From contig CAMDAC010000003.1 of NCBI GenBank assembly GCA_945888325.1, positions 1-64,000 on the forward strand: DNA of 64,000 nt, read 5' to 3'. This DNA is from Candidatus Sulfopaludibacter sp. SbA3. GTDB lineage: Bacteria > Pseudomonadota > Alphaproteobacteria > Caulobacterales > Hyphomonadaceae. The position numbers and the translations under genes are program-made. Shown here in pieces: positions 28,980 to 37,682 of this stretch. The notes under the pieces are model-generated. The model worked only from the letters and a program-made list of their open reading frames with translations. It did not search any database and was not told the DNA's origin. How positions within the stretch are numbered: the first letter of the stretch is position 1; each line of letters opens with the position of its first letter.

Positions 28980-29873
28980 ATGAACCTGCGCAGTCTCGAC
29001 CTGAACCTCCTGCCGGTATTGGAAGCCATCCATACCGAGCGCAGCCTGACCCGGGCGAGCGAGAGCCTGCACATCACGCAGCCCGCCGTCAGCAATGCGC
29101 TGGCCCGGCTGCGGCTGCATTTTGAAGATCCGTTGTTCGTGCGCGAGGGGCGCGGCGTGAAGCCGACGGCAATGGCCGAGGCGCTGATGCCGGCGGTGCG
29201 CGAGGCGCTGGACCGGCTGCGTGCGGGACTGGAGCCGCGCTCCGATTTCGATCCCGCCCGCTCGACCCGTGTGTTCAACATCTCTGCCCGCGATGCCTCC
29301 GCCTACATGCTGGTGCCGCCCCTGGCGCGCAAGCTGGAAGCCGTGGCGCCGGGACTGCGCATCGCCTGGAGCCAAATCGACCGCTCCGCGATCTCGACGG
29401 AGCTGGCCTCCGGGCGCCTTGACCTCGCCATCGATGTGCCGGAACTGCGCGGCCCGAACCTGGAACGCGAAGTGCTGTTCTCGACACCCTATGCCTGCAT
29501 GCTGGCGCCGGATCATCCGATGGCGGACAAGAAGTTGACGGCCGAGCGCTTCTTCGCCTTGCGCCATATCGCCGTCTCCAGCCGGCGCGAGGGGCGCAGC
29601 CTGGTGGAGGAGATGGCACGCGCGGCGGGCGGGCGGATCACGCCGGCGCTGCGCCTGCCCAACCACCAGCCCGCCATCGAAGCGGCGCGCCAGACGCAGC
29701 TGGCGCTCGTGGCGCCGCGCCCGATGGCGGAAGCCTCGGGACTTGTGGTGCGCGACTTGCCGATCCCCTCGCCGATGCTGGCGAGCGTGCTCTACTGGCG
29801 GCGGGAGAATTCCGAAGACCCGGCCCTGATCTGGCTGCGCGGCGTGTTCGGGGAGATTGCGACGGGGATGTAA
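28980..29873 (+). CDS. LysR family transcriptional regulator
   Basis: MNLRSLDLNLLPVLEAIHTERSLTRASESLHITQPAVSNALARLRLHFEDPLFVREGRGVKPT. Confidence 0.97.
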   Translation: MNLRSLDLNLLPVLEAIHTERSLTRASESLHITQPAVSNALARLRLHFEDPLFVREGRGVKPTAMAEALMPAVREALDRLRAGLEPRSDFDPARSTRVFNISARDASAYMLVPPLARKLEAVAPGLRIAWSQIDRSAISTELASGRLDLAIDVPELRGPNLEREVLFSTPYACMLAPDHPMADKKLTAERFFALRHIAVSSRREGRSLVEEMARAAGGRITPALRLPNHQPAIEAARQTQLALVAPRPMAEASGLVVRDLPIPSPMLASVLYWRRENSEDPALIWLRGVFGEIATGM

Positions 29874-29883
29874 GGGCCCTGGC

Positions 29884-31632
29884 TCAGGCCCGCCGGTATT
29901 CCTCGTCCCGGGCCTGGCCGATCCGGGTGCGGACGGTCTCGGGATCGTAGCCGAAGATTTCGAGGGCCTTGCGGACAAGTTGAAGTCCGGATTCGATGGC
30001 TTCCGGCACGACATGGCTCGCGCCCGCAGCGGTCAGGCGCACCATATGGTCGCCGTCATGCGCGCGGGCGAGAATGGTGATGTCGGGGCGCAGTTCCAGC
30101 GCGCAGCGAACCATCGATTCCGCCCGGTCCGGATCATCCACGGTGATGATCAGCATGGCGGCGCGGGCGATACCGGTCGCGTTCAGGTACTCGGCCCGGG
30201 CCGCGTCGCCGACATAGGCATGCACGCCGGCCTTGCGGGCCAGGCGGATCTTGTCGGGCTCGCGGTCAATGGCCACGATGGCGGCTTCTTCATCGACGAG
30301 CAGGCGCGCGATCGACTGGCCGACACGGCCGTAGCCGGCGAGGATCACATGGTCGGTCAAGTGATCGAGGTCCATCATCGACGGCAGGCCGTCCTCGGCC
30401 GGCTTGCGGGCGGCGAGCCGGCGGCCGAGCTGGCCGAGCAGCGGCGTCAGCAGCATCGAGAGACCCGCGACGGCGGAGGCAAAGGTCGCCGCATCGGCCG
30501 GTATGGCATCGGCGGCGCGTGCGGCGGTGAGGACGACGAAGGCGAACTCGCCGGCGGGCGCGAGCAGAAGGGCCGCTTCGAGCGAGAGCGGATGATTGCC
30601 CGCAAACAGGCGGCAGGCGACATAGGCGATCAGCACCTTGACGGCGACCAGGGCGCTGAGTGCGGCGAGGATCCAGACGATCTGGTCGGCAATGAACGGC
30701 AGGTCGAGGCCCATGCCGACGGTCATGAAGAAGAGGCCGAGCAGCAGGCCCTTGAACGGCTCGAGGTCCACTTCGGTCTGGTGCTTGAACTCGGTCTCGC
30801 CTACGAGAAGGCCCGCGAGGAAGGCGCCGAGGGCGAGCGACAGGCCGGCGCTGTAGGTGATCGCGGCAGCGCCGACGACGGTCAGCAGCGTCAGCGCCAT
30901 CAGGAAGTCGCGCCCGCCGCTGGCGGCAGCGAGGCGGAAGACGCGGCCGAGCAGGTAGTGGCCAATGGCCCAGATCAAGGCGATGGCGATCAGCCCGCGG
31001 ATCAAGGCATCGACCAGCACGCCGGCCATGTTCGCGTCCGACTTCATCGCCGCGAAGCCGACAAAAATCAGGATCGGGGCGACCATGATGTCCTGGAAGA
31101 GCAGCACGCCGAGCGTGGCGCGGCCGACCGGCTGGGCCGCGCGCTTGCTCTCGATCAGCACCTGCATGACGATGGCGGTGGACGACAGGGCCAGCGCGAG
31201 ACCGAGGATCATGGCGACCGGCAGGTCCAGCCCGAAGGCGAGACCGGCCCCGGCGATGGCGACCGCACTGAGGATCGCCTGCCCGCCGCCCGCGCCGACC
31301 ACGACCTTGCGCAGGGCCCAGAGCTTGGCGAACGAGAACTCGACGCCGAGCAGGAACAACAGGAACAGAACGCCGAGTTCGGCGAAGGGCAGCGCGGCTT
31401 CCGGTGAGGAGATCGAGAAGAATTCGAGAACTGGTGTATCCTGAGCGAGACGTCCCAAGGCGAAGGGACCGAGCGCGAGACCGGCCACCATGAAGGCGAT
31501 GACGGTCGGGATCTTGATGAAGCGCATCGCGGGCACAAGGATGCCGGTGGCGATAAGAAAGACCAGCAGGTCCTTGATCAGCGTTGGGCTGGGGCCATGG
31601 CCGGAGGCGGCGTGATCGATGACCTGTTCCAT
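29884..31632 (-). CDS. Kef-type cation:proton antiporter with RCK (TrkA-N) domain
   Basis: Multi-TM CPA2 core, then HVILAGYGRVGQSIARLLVDEEAAIVAIDREPDKI; start reset to MEQVIDHAASG. Confidence 0.93.
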   Translation of the reverse strand: MEQVIDHAASGHGPSPTLIKDLLVFLIATGILVPAMRFIKIPTVIAFMVAGLALGPFALGRLAQDTPVLEFFSISSPEAALPFAELGVLFLLFLLGVEFSFAKLWALRKVVVGAGGGQAILSAVAIAGAGLAFGLDLPVAMILGLALALSSTAIVMQVLIESKRAAQPVGRATLGVLLFQDIMVAPILIFVGFAAMKSDANMAGVLVDALIRGLIAIALIWAIGHYLLGRVFRLAAASGGRDFLMALTLLTVVGAAAITYSAGLSLALGAFLAGLLVGETEFKHQTEVDLEPFKGLLLGLFFMTVGMGLDLPFIADQIVWILAALSALVAVKVLIAYVACRLFAGNHPLSLEAALLLAPAGEFAFVVLTAARAADAIPADAATFASAVAGLSMLLTPLLGQLGRRLAARKPAEDGLPSMMDLDHLTDHVILAGYGRVGQSIARLLVDEEAAIVAIDREPDKIRLARKAGVHAYVGDAARAEYLNATGIARAAMLIITVDDPDRAESMVRCALELRPDITILARAHDGDHMVRLTAAGASHVVPEAIESGLQLVRKALEIFGYDPETVRTRIGQARDEEYRRA

Positions 31633-31756
31633 GCGGCGCCCCCTTTCTGCGGATCCCTGATGGCCGACCTTAACGAGCGCGGAGTCGGCTGACACCCCAT
31701 CTTGTCACAATAGGTAGAATGGACCGGCACGAATGACGGTGGTGCCTGATTCCGGA

Positions 31757-32017
31757 TCAGGCGAGGCCATCACTTTCGGCAACCTGGGCACTGGCTGTTC
31801 CCGCAACCGTCTCTCCGAAATCAAGCAGGTCGCCCGGCTTGCAATCGAGCGCCTCGCAGAGCTTGGCCAGCGTCTCGAAGCGCACGCCCTTCACCTTGCC
31901 GGATTTCAGCAGGGAGAGGTTCGCCTCGGTGATGCCGATGGCCGCCGCCAGATCCTTCGCCTTCATCTTGCGGCGGGCCAGCATCACATCGAGCGTGACG
32001 ATGATGTCGCGCGCCAT
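31757..32017 (-). CDS. XRE/YozG-type HTH regulator
   Basis: VTLDVMLARRKMKAKDLAAAIGITEANLSLLKSGKVKGVRFETLAKLCEALDCKPGDLLDF. Confidence 0.93.
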   Translation of the reverse strand: MARDIIVTLDVMLARRKMKAKDLAAAIGITEANLSLLKSGKVKGVRFETLAKLCEALDCKPGDLLDFGETVAGTASAQVAESDGLA

Positions 32018-32535
32018 CAGATAATCTGGTCGCTTTCGGCCTTCAGGCGGATGCCTTCGGCGAGGACATGGCTGAGGCCGAGGATGGCGGCGCCTATGGC
32101 GGCCGTGCCGAGAGCGAGATCGTTGATGTGCCAGATAAAGCCGCGCCCGTCGCCGGTGGTCCAGCTGAGGACGGTGGGCACGATGATTGCGCTGGCGGCG
32201 GCCGCCCAGATGAGGCCGCCTCCGGCATTGCGGAGGGCCTTCAGGTTGCGGGCCGAGAAGACCTCGCCCTCGCCTGTACGGCTGAACAGACCAGCGAAAT
32301 CCCCGAGGACACCGATAATGATCAGCGTCGGCGTATTGACCAGCAGGGCGAGGAGAAAGGCCTGCAGCACATCCTTCCAGTTCTCCTGCGTGACGACGCG
32401 CGCGCCGACCTTGCCGGTCAGGTCGGCGGCGACGGAGCCGAGCATCATGACGATGAGCACGATGGCGGCGATGGACAGCCAGGACGTGTCGCGCAGGGCG
32501 GAGGCCGGAGGGGTGGTGGCTTCGGAGCGGGTCAT
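32017..32535 (-). CDS. DUF2975-like membrane protein
   Basis: Four predicted TM helices, overlaps the XRE gene, RBS AGGGAG before ATG at 32535. Track ORF uses TTG at 32571. Confidence 0.8.
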   Translation of the reverse strand: MTRSEATTPPASALRDTSWLSIAAIVLIVMMLGSVAADLTGKVGARVVTQENWKDVLQAFLLALLVNTPTLIIIGVLGDFAGLFSRTGEGEVFSARNLKALRNAGGGLIWAAAASAIIVPTVLSWTTGDGRGFIWHINDLALGTAAIGAAILGLSHVLAEGIRLKAESDQII

Positions 32536-32571
32536 GCGGGGGTCTCCCTGTTCGGGAGTCTCATATGTCAA

Positions 32572-32594
32572 AAATTATTGTATGACAATAATTT
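32572..32594. promoter_or_regulatory. Perfect inverted repeat AAATTATTGT-atg-ACAATAATTT overlapping a -35
   Basis: On minus strand TTGTCA-N17-TATGAG promoter with the repeat covering the -35. Confidence 0.7.
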
Positions 32595-32616
32595 CTTTTC
32601 GCCACCCTACAAGTCC

Positions 32617-33285
32617 TCAATCCTCCAGGGTCGGCTTGATCGCATCGATCGCGGGCTGGCGGGCGAGGATCTTGTTGCGCCAGTAGGCGCCGCTGGCGAT
32701 GGGCTTCAGGCGTTCGGCTTCGGCCATCGCGGCGGCGTGGACCTCGCCCGGCTCAACGACCTTGTCGAGCCAGCCGACGGGCACGGCTTCGTCCGGTGTG
32801 TAGAGGCGGGCCTGCACGAGGGCTTCGGTGAGGTACATCGGGTTGAGGCGGGCGCGCGGGAGCTCGACGCCGAAGCCGGGCAGCGTCATGCCGTTGATGG
32901 TTTCGTTGGCGCCGATCTTGTAGGCGCCGCGCGCGCCGATGCGGGTATCGGCGCCGAGCAGCAGGAAGGCGCCCATGGCGATGGCGTGGCCGGTGGCGGC
33001 GATGATGATCGGCTGTTTCGAGGTGAACAGGCGGAAGGCGAGCTTGCCGCCGCCATTGACGAGACGGCGCACGTCTTCCGGGTCCGAGGTGGCCAGGAAC
33101 TTCAGATCGAAGCCGGCGGAGAAGCGCTCGGGGCGGCCGGTGAGGATGATCACGCTGGCGGATTTTTCCGCCTCGTCGAGGGCGGCGTTGACGGCGTCCA
33201 GCATGGTCAGGCTGATGGCGTTGGCCTTGCCGTCATCCATGGTGATGAGGGCGATGTCGTTGTCGATCTTGAGGGTGGCGGTCAT
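32617..33285 (-). CDS. Enoyl-CoA hydratase/isomerase family protein
   Basis: MTATLKIDNDIALITMDDGKANAISLTMLDAVNAALDEAE...FSAGFDLKFL...; start reset, track ORF runs into repeat copy B. Confidence 0.92.
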   Translation of the reverse strand: MTATLKIDNDIALITMDDGKANAISLTMLDAVNAALDEAEKSASVIILTGRPERFSAGFDLKFLATSDPEDVRRLVNGGGKLAFRLFTSKQPIIIAATGHAIAMGAFLLLGADTRIGARGAYKIGANETINGMTLPGFGVELPRARLNPMYLTEALVQARLYTPDEAVPVGWLDKVVEPGEVHAAAMAEAERLKPIASGAYWRNKILARQPAIDAIKPTLED

Positions 33286-33423
33286 GGGGGCTCCTGCAGC
33301 TTGGGGCGATTTGGAGCGCGTGACATCGGGGAAAGCAAGGGCCCCCACCGCTTGCGTCGGGGGATCCATTGCGAAGGAATGGACGGTGAGGGTTTTGAGA
33401 TCGGGAAATTTTCTGGAGCCATG

Positions 33424-33630
33424 CACGGAGTATAACTCCGTGGGCGGAGGTGTAGCGCAAGGACGCGCCAAGCATCTTGCAAACGCTTGACGGGGATGGA
33501 GTTTATTTTTCGGGAGGGGTGGTTCTTTTAGGCGCAAGTTCCGTTTCCGGCGGCGGCCACTGGGCGTTATCGCGATGCAAACAGTGCATGTTTGCTATCG
33601 ATTTCCTCTCATCCATTCTCATTTTTTATC
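33424..33630 (+). repeat. Dispersed intergenic repeat copy B
   Basis: CACGGAGTATAACTCCGTGGGCGGAGGTGTAGCGCAAGG...GCTTGACGGGGATGG...GGCGCAAGT...GCAAACA-gtgca-TGTTTGC...CTCTCATCCATTCTCATTTTTTATC. Confidence 0.8.
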
Positions 33631-33649
33631 ATCTGGAGCCGGTTGGCTC

Positions 33650-34132
33650 TCATTCCTTCGCCAGAAATCCGCGTGCTGGATCTTCCCTCCGCTCCCGGAA
33701 GAAAGTGCGCAGCAGGTCTCCTGCCTCGACGGCGTTGGCGTCATCTTCTTCGACCTGTGGGCGCCAATGGCAGGTTTTCTGCTCGAAGAAGCGCGGGCCG
33801 TGGAGGATGGCGCCGCCCTTGGGGTCGCTCGCGGCGAAGATGACCTTGCCGATGCGGGCGAAGCTGATCGCGCCGGCGCACATCGCGCAGGGCTCCAGCG
33901 TGACGTAGAGGTGCAGGCCCGTGAGTCGGTAGTTGCCGAGCCTGGCCGCCGCCGAGCGCAGCGCGATGATCTCGGCATGGGCCGTGGGGTCGTGCGCCAT
34001 GACCGGCGCATTGGCGCCTTCGCCGACGATCTCGCCGGTGGCGGGGTCCACGATGACCGCGCCGACGGGCACCTCGCCCGCTGCGGCGGCGAGACGGGCG
34101 AGTTCGAGGGCGCGGGACATGGGGCTGGTCAT
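33650..34132 (-). CDS. tadA: tRNA-specific adenosine deaminase TadA
   Basis: AHAEIIALRSAAARLGNYRLTGLHLYVTLEPCAMCAGAISFARIGKVIFAASDPKGGAILHGPRFFEQKTCHWRP. Confidence 0.93.
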   Translation of the reverse strand: MTSPMSRALELARLAAAAGEVPVGAVIVDPATGEIVGEGANAPVMAHDPTAHAEIIALRSAAARLGNYRLTGLHLYVTLEPCAMCAGAISFARIGKVIFAASDPKGGAILHGPRFFEQKTCHWRPQVEEDDANAVEAGDLLRTFFRERREDPARGFLAKE

Positions 34133-34509
34133 GGGCTGAGTTCGCTGACGTGACCACCGACACCGAGTTCAGCGGCGACTTCTGCCAGCCTGCGGTCAGC
34201 CGTGCGCAACTGGACCGGGGGGGTAACGAACGCAGACGCCAGAAGGTGGACATCGACCAGACCGATGCCCCGGGAAAAAAGGCGCCGGGATTCGATCAGC
34301 ACAAGGACTTCCTCATCTGATACGCGGCCGGCTTGCGGCAGGGACGAAAGATCCAGAAGCGTGCGGGAACGGCTGCGCAACGAACCCATCGCAATCTCGC
34401 CCAGCACGAGGGCGTGCATCATGACCTGGCCAGACTCCAGGAAAGGCGCGAGCGAAAAGGTGGATGGGCCAAAATGGTCCACCCATACGGACGTGTCGAA
34501 AAGGATCAT
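34129..34509 (-). CDS. vapC: PIN domain ribonuclease toxin, VapC-like
   Basis: MILFDTSVWVDHFG...LGEIAMGSL...GIGLVDVHLLASAFV...LRTADRRL. Confidence 0.92.
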   Translation of the reverse strand: MILFDTSVWVDHFGPSTFSLAPFLESGQVMMHALVLGEIAMGSLRSRSRTLLDLSSLPQAGRVSDEEVLVLIESRRLFSRGIGLVDVHLLASAFVTPPVQLRTADRRLAEVAAELGVGGHVSELSP

Positions 34510-34718
34510 CCGGCCGCTTCTTCCGGCGGAAACCGGCGGCGCGGCGGCGCCTTGACCCCCGGCTCCTTGCCCGCCAACAGCGCGAGGCGGCGCGCGGCCT
34601 CCCGCGCGATCAGGGCCTTCAGCGCTTCACGTAGCAATGCGGGTGTTTCGGCGATGCCGGTATATTCGGTCGCTTTCGCCATGAGTTCGTCGTCGAGGTT
34701 GACCGTCGTGCGCATCAC
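34506..34718 (-). CDS. vapB: VapB-like antitoxin
   Basis: MMRTTVNLDDELMAKATEYTGIAETPALLREALKALIAREAARRLALLAG; 4-bp overlap with vapC. Confidence 0.92.
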   Translation of the reverse strand: MMRTTVNLDDELMAKATEYTGIAETPALLREALKALIAREAARRLALLAGKEPGVKAPPRRRFPPEEAAG

Positions 34719-34739
34719 TCATTCTCCCAATTGCATCAA

Positions 34740-34763
34740 ATATAGCATCAAGTGATGCTATAT
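34740..34763. promoter_or_regulatory. VapBC operator palindrome ATATAGCATCA-ag-TGATGCTATAT
   Basis: Perfect 11-bp arms, 22 nt upstream of vapB, extra half site TTGCATCA at 34731-34738. Confidence 0.75.
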
Positions 34764-34777
34764 GTCGAGCCGGATGT

Positions 34778-35560
34778 TCAGCGCGTAATGTCCTCGCCAT
34801 TGGCGAGGAAGTCCTTCATCGCGGCCATGGCGCTTTCGGATTTCAGGACGGCGTGGAAGCCGTGCTGTTCCTCGCGGGTGCCGTCCACGAGGCCCCAGGT
34901 GAGCGCGCCGCGCACGAGGCGTTTGGCGTGGGCGAGGCCTTCGGCGCCGCGGGCTGACAGTTCAGCGGCGAGCGCGAGGGCTTCGGTGACGGCATCGGCC
35001 GCGACGGCGTTTACGAGGCCGAGGGCGAGCGCGCCTTCCGCGTCGACCGTCTGTCCCCGGAGGATGAATTCGAGCGCCTTCGCCTCGCCGATCATGCGCG
35101 GCAGGCGCTGCGTGCCGCCGCCACCGGGGAAGATGCCGATGCGGGTCTCCGGCAGGCCGATCAGCGGCACCTGGTTGCCGGCGATGCGCAGGTCGCAGGC
35201 GAGCGCGAGTTCGAAACCGCCGCCCATGCAGACGCCGTTGATGGCGGCGATGACGGGCTTGGGCGATTCAAAAACCGCTCGGATCATGTCGGCAAAGCCG
35301 CCGCGCTCGAAGTCTTCCGGCTTCAGCTGTCCCGCCTGCACCGCTTCGCCGATGGCGACGATCTCGGCGACATCATAGTGGCGCACGAACACATCCTCCG
35401 TACCCGTCAGGACGAGGACGCGGATCGCGGGGTCGGCGACGGCGGCCTGCACCGCCGCCAGCATCAGACCAGCGCCCTCGGCGGTCATGTAATGGCGCGG
35501 CGGGTTGGCGTAGCGGATGAGGCGGGTGGCGCCGTGGGATTCAGTCGTGACTTTGGCCAT
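34778..35560 (-). CDS. Enoyl-CoA hydratase/isomerase family protein
   Basis: KPVIAAINGVCMGGGFELALACDLRIAGNQVPLIGLPETRIGIFPGGGGTQRLPRMIGEAKALEFIL; start reset to MAKVTTESHG. Confidence 0.95.
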   Translation of the reverse strand: MAKVTTESHGATRLIRYANPPRHYMTAEGAGLMLAAVQAAVADPAIRVLVLTGTEDVFVRHYDVAEIVAIGEAVQAGQLKPEDFERGGFADMIRAVFESPKPVIAAINGVCMGGGFELALACDLRIAGNQVPLIGLPETRIGIFPGGGGTQRLPRMIGEAKALEFILRGQTVDAEGALALGLVNAVAADAVTEALALAAELSARGAEGLAHAKRLVRGALTWGLVDGTREEQHGFHAVLKSESAMAAMKDFLANGEDITR

Positions 35561-35650
35561 TTGAATCTCCGCAGGCATTCGCAATGAATGCGCCCAACGC
35601 CAAAGGGCTGCAAGAGGGGCGGGCCAAAAGCAGCCTGAACAACTGAGCGG

Positions 35651-36595
35651 CTAAAGAGACATCAACGCATCAAACGCAGGCTTCGACTCGATCGATAAGC
35701 TATCGCGCAGATCAACGAAACAGTCGGGCGTTCCCAGCGTCTCGACATTCAGGTCTCGCCCTTCGGCGGCGCGCGCCGAACGAATGCGCTCCAAGAGCCA
35801 GACAACGCCTTCAATGGTCTCGTCATTCGTCATTTGGCGGCCGACGATCATCGGCGCCTTACCCGGAGATCGGATGGAAAAATGGAACGCCGGTGATGCT
35901 GGCATCCCCCGGAAGCCGGTTTGGCGTTTGCACTCGTGAGCAACCGACGACACGTCAGAATACTGCAAAACCTCGACAGAACCGGTTTGGCCCGCCGATA
36001 TTCGGACCATACGATCCGAGCCAAACGCGCCATAGAAGCCTTGCCCGAAGACGGACAGTATTGTGAGCGCCCCAAGCGCGAACAAGGAGCCGAAGACGTA
36101 CCACCGCAAATCGTAAGAAATGGCGCGGCTTATGTACGACTCGCCGTTGGCGGGCGCCGCATGCTTAAGCGCGCGCCCGAGAAACCCCATTCCGCGACCT
36201 GAGGCTCTTCCCAGCGCGATAAAGCAAAACAGGGCATATCGATACGCTGGCCACCACCACGCAAGCAGACGACTAAATATCCCGGCCACAGAGCCTGCGA
36301 ACAGGCCGTAGAGAACCAAGGATACTTCAGGTCCAGCTTGCACGTCGCCCAGGTCAGCAATCAGTTCGATTGGCCCGGCCAAAACTACGGCCGCAGCACG
36401 CGCAGAAGTTTCTGTCATTCTGAGAAGCGACAGGCATCCAGTGGCAATGACCAGCGCCAAAGCTGCGCAAAGCACAGACAGGATCCGCCCGTTGGTTATC
36501 GTCCACCATGCGTTTGTCTCATCTGGAATTTCAGCGGCAGCAATTTCGGCGGCCTCTTCAGAAACGCCCGAATCCCTGAGCGCAGCCCTTAACAT
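35651..36595 (-). CDS. Hypothetical membrane protein (orphan-like)
   Basis: Long ORF with TM segments; no family recognised; visibly less GC-rich than its neighbours. Confidence 0.7.
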   Translation of the reverse strand: MLRAALRDSGVSEEAAEIAAAEIPDETNAWWTITNGRILSVLCAALALVIATGCLSLLRMTETSARAAAVVLAGPIELIADLGDVQAGPEVSLVLYGLFAGSVAGIFSRLLAWWWPAYRYALFCFIALGRASGRGMGFLGRALKHAAPANGESYISRAISYDLRWYVFGSLFALGALTILSVFGQGFYGAFGSDRMVRISAGQTGSVEVLQYSDVSSVAHECKRQTGFRGMPASPAFHFSIRSPGKAPMIVGRQMTNDETIEGVVWLLERIRSARAAEGRDLNVETLGTPDCFVDLRDSLSIESKPAFDALMSL

Positions 36596-36652
36596 GGAGG
36601 CGTCGTTCCATTAGGTGCCAAACATTCATTGTTTCCCCGGAGCAAACCGAGA

Positions 36653-37213
36653 ATGCGCATAATCGCCGGACAGCACAAGGGCCGGGCCCTGATTGCCCCC
36701 AAGGGGATGGGCACCCGGCCGACCAGTGACCGCACGCGCGAGAGCCTATTCAATGTGATTGCCCATGCAGACTGGGCGCCGCCCATCGAGGGGGCGCGGG
36801 TGATCGACCTGTTTGCGGGCTCCGGCGCGCTGGGGCTGGAGGCGATGAGCCGGGGCGCGGCCTTCTGCCTGTTCGTGGAAACCGATGCGGCCGCGCGCGG
36901 CGCCATCCGCGACAATATCGAGGCGCTCGGCCTGTTCGGCGCGACGCGCCTGCACCGGCGCTCGGCGACGGACCTCGGCCCGAAGCCAGCGGGTGTCGGC
37001 GGCCCGTTCTCGCTCGCCTTCCTGGATCCGCCCTATCACAAGGGGCTGGTGCAACCGGCGCTGGACTGCCTGGCGGGCGGCGGATGGCTGGCGGAGGATG
37101 CGCTGGTGGTGGCGGAAACGGGCGCGGACGAGATGCTGATGTTTCCCGGCTGGACGCTGATCGATGCGCGCGAGTATGGCGCGGCGCGGGTCAGCTTCCT
37201 GAACAGAAAGTAA
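36653..37213 (+). CDS. rsmD: 16S rRNA (guanine(966)-N(2))-methyltransferase RsmD
   Basis: MRIIAGQHKGRALIAPKGMGTRPTSDRTRESLFNVI...VIDLFAGSGALGLEAMSRGA...FLDPPY. Confidence 0.96.
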   Translation: MRIIAGQHKGRALIAPKGMGTRPTSDRTRESLFNVIAHADWAPPIEGARVIDLFAGSGALGLEAMSRGAAFCLFVETDAAARGAIRDNIEALGLFGATRLHRRSATDLGPKPAGVGGPFSLAFLDPPYHKGLVQPALDCLAGGGWLAEDALVVAETGADEMLMFPGWTLIDAREYGAARVSFLNRK

Positions 37214-37244
37214 TCCGGCCACGGATTCTGTTTGGCCGGGAACT

Positions 37245-37676
37245 GTGGTTCCTTCTCCGTTTCCGATGGGGAAGCACAGCATGCTGATGGATCGAAGAAC
37301 CGTGTTGGCTGGGGCCGTTGGCCTGCCGCTTGTGCCGGCGGCGCTGGACGCGGCGTCTCCACTGGCGCGCCGTATGTTCGTGTTCGATCCGCAGGAAGGT
37401 GTCGCGAAAATCGTCAGCGCGGTCCTTGCGAAGAGCTTCGGTGTAGAGGTTGATTTCGTGGACGAAGGCGCGGAGCGGGCGCGCAGCCTTGTCGCCAGGC
37501 ACCCTCAGGCCTACGGTGCTGTCTTCTGGAGGCATGAGCTCAAACTGCACGTCGCCGAGGTCCGGTCGCCGGTACGCGCAAACGAATTGCGCTGCCCGTT
37601 TTCCATGCGCCAATTGACCTCGCACGTTGAAGCGGTGACCGGTTGGACCCGAAGTGACAAAATCCTGCGGCCGTGA
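37245..37676 (+). CDS. Hypothetical protein with N-terminal signal-like segment
   Basis: DRRTVLAGAVGLPLVPAALDAASPLARRMFVFDPQEG; no family recognised; true start may be 37281. Confidence 0.6.
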   Translation: MVPSPFPMGKHSMLMDRRTVLAGAVGLPLVPAALDAASPLARRMFVFDPQEGVAKIVSAVLAKSFGVEVDFVDEGAERARSLVARHPQAYGAVFWRHELKLHVAEVRSPVRANELRCPFSMRQLTSHVEAVTGWTRSDKILRP

Positions 37677-37682
37677 TGCCTT

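Noticed and set aside
29857-31407. 516-aa + strand ORF antisense to the Kef antiporter
   Set aside because: Highly charged low-complexity translation typical of antisense frames.
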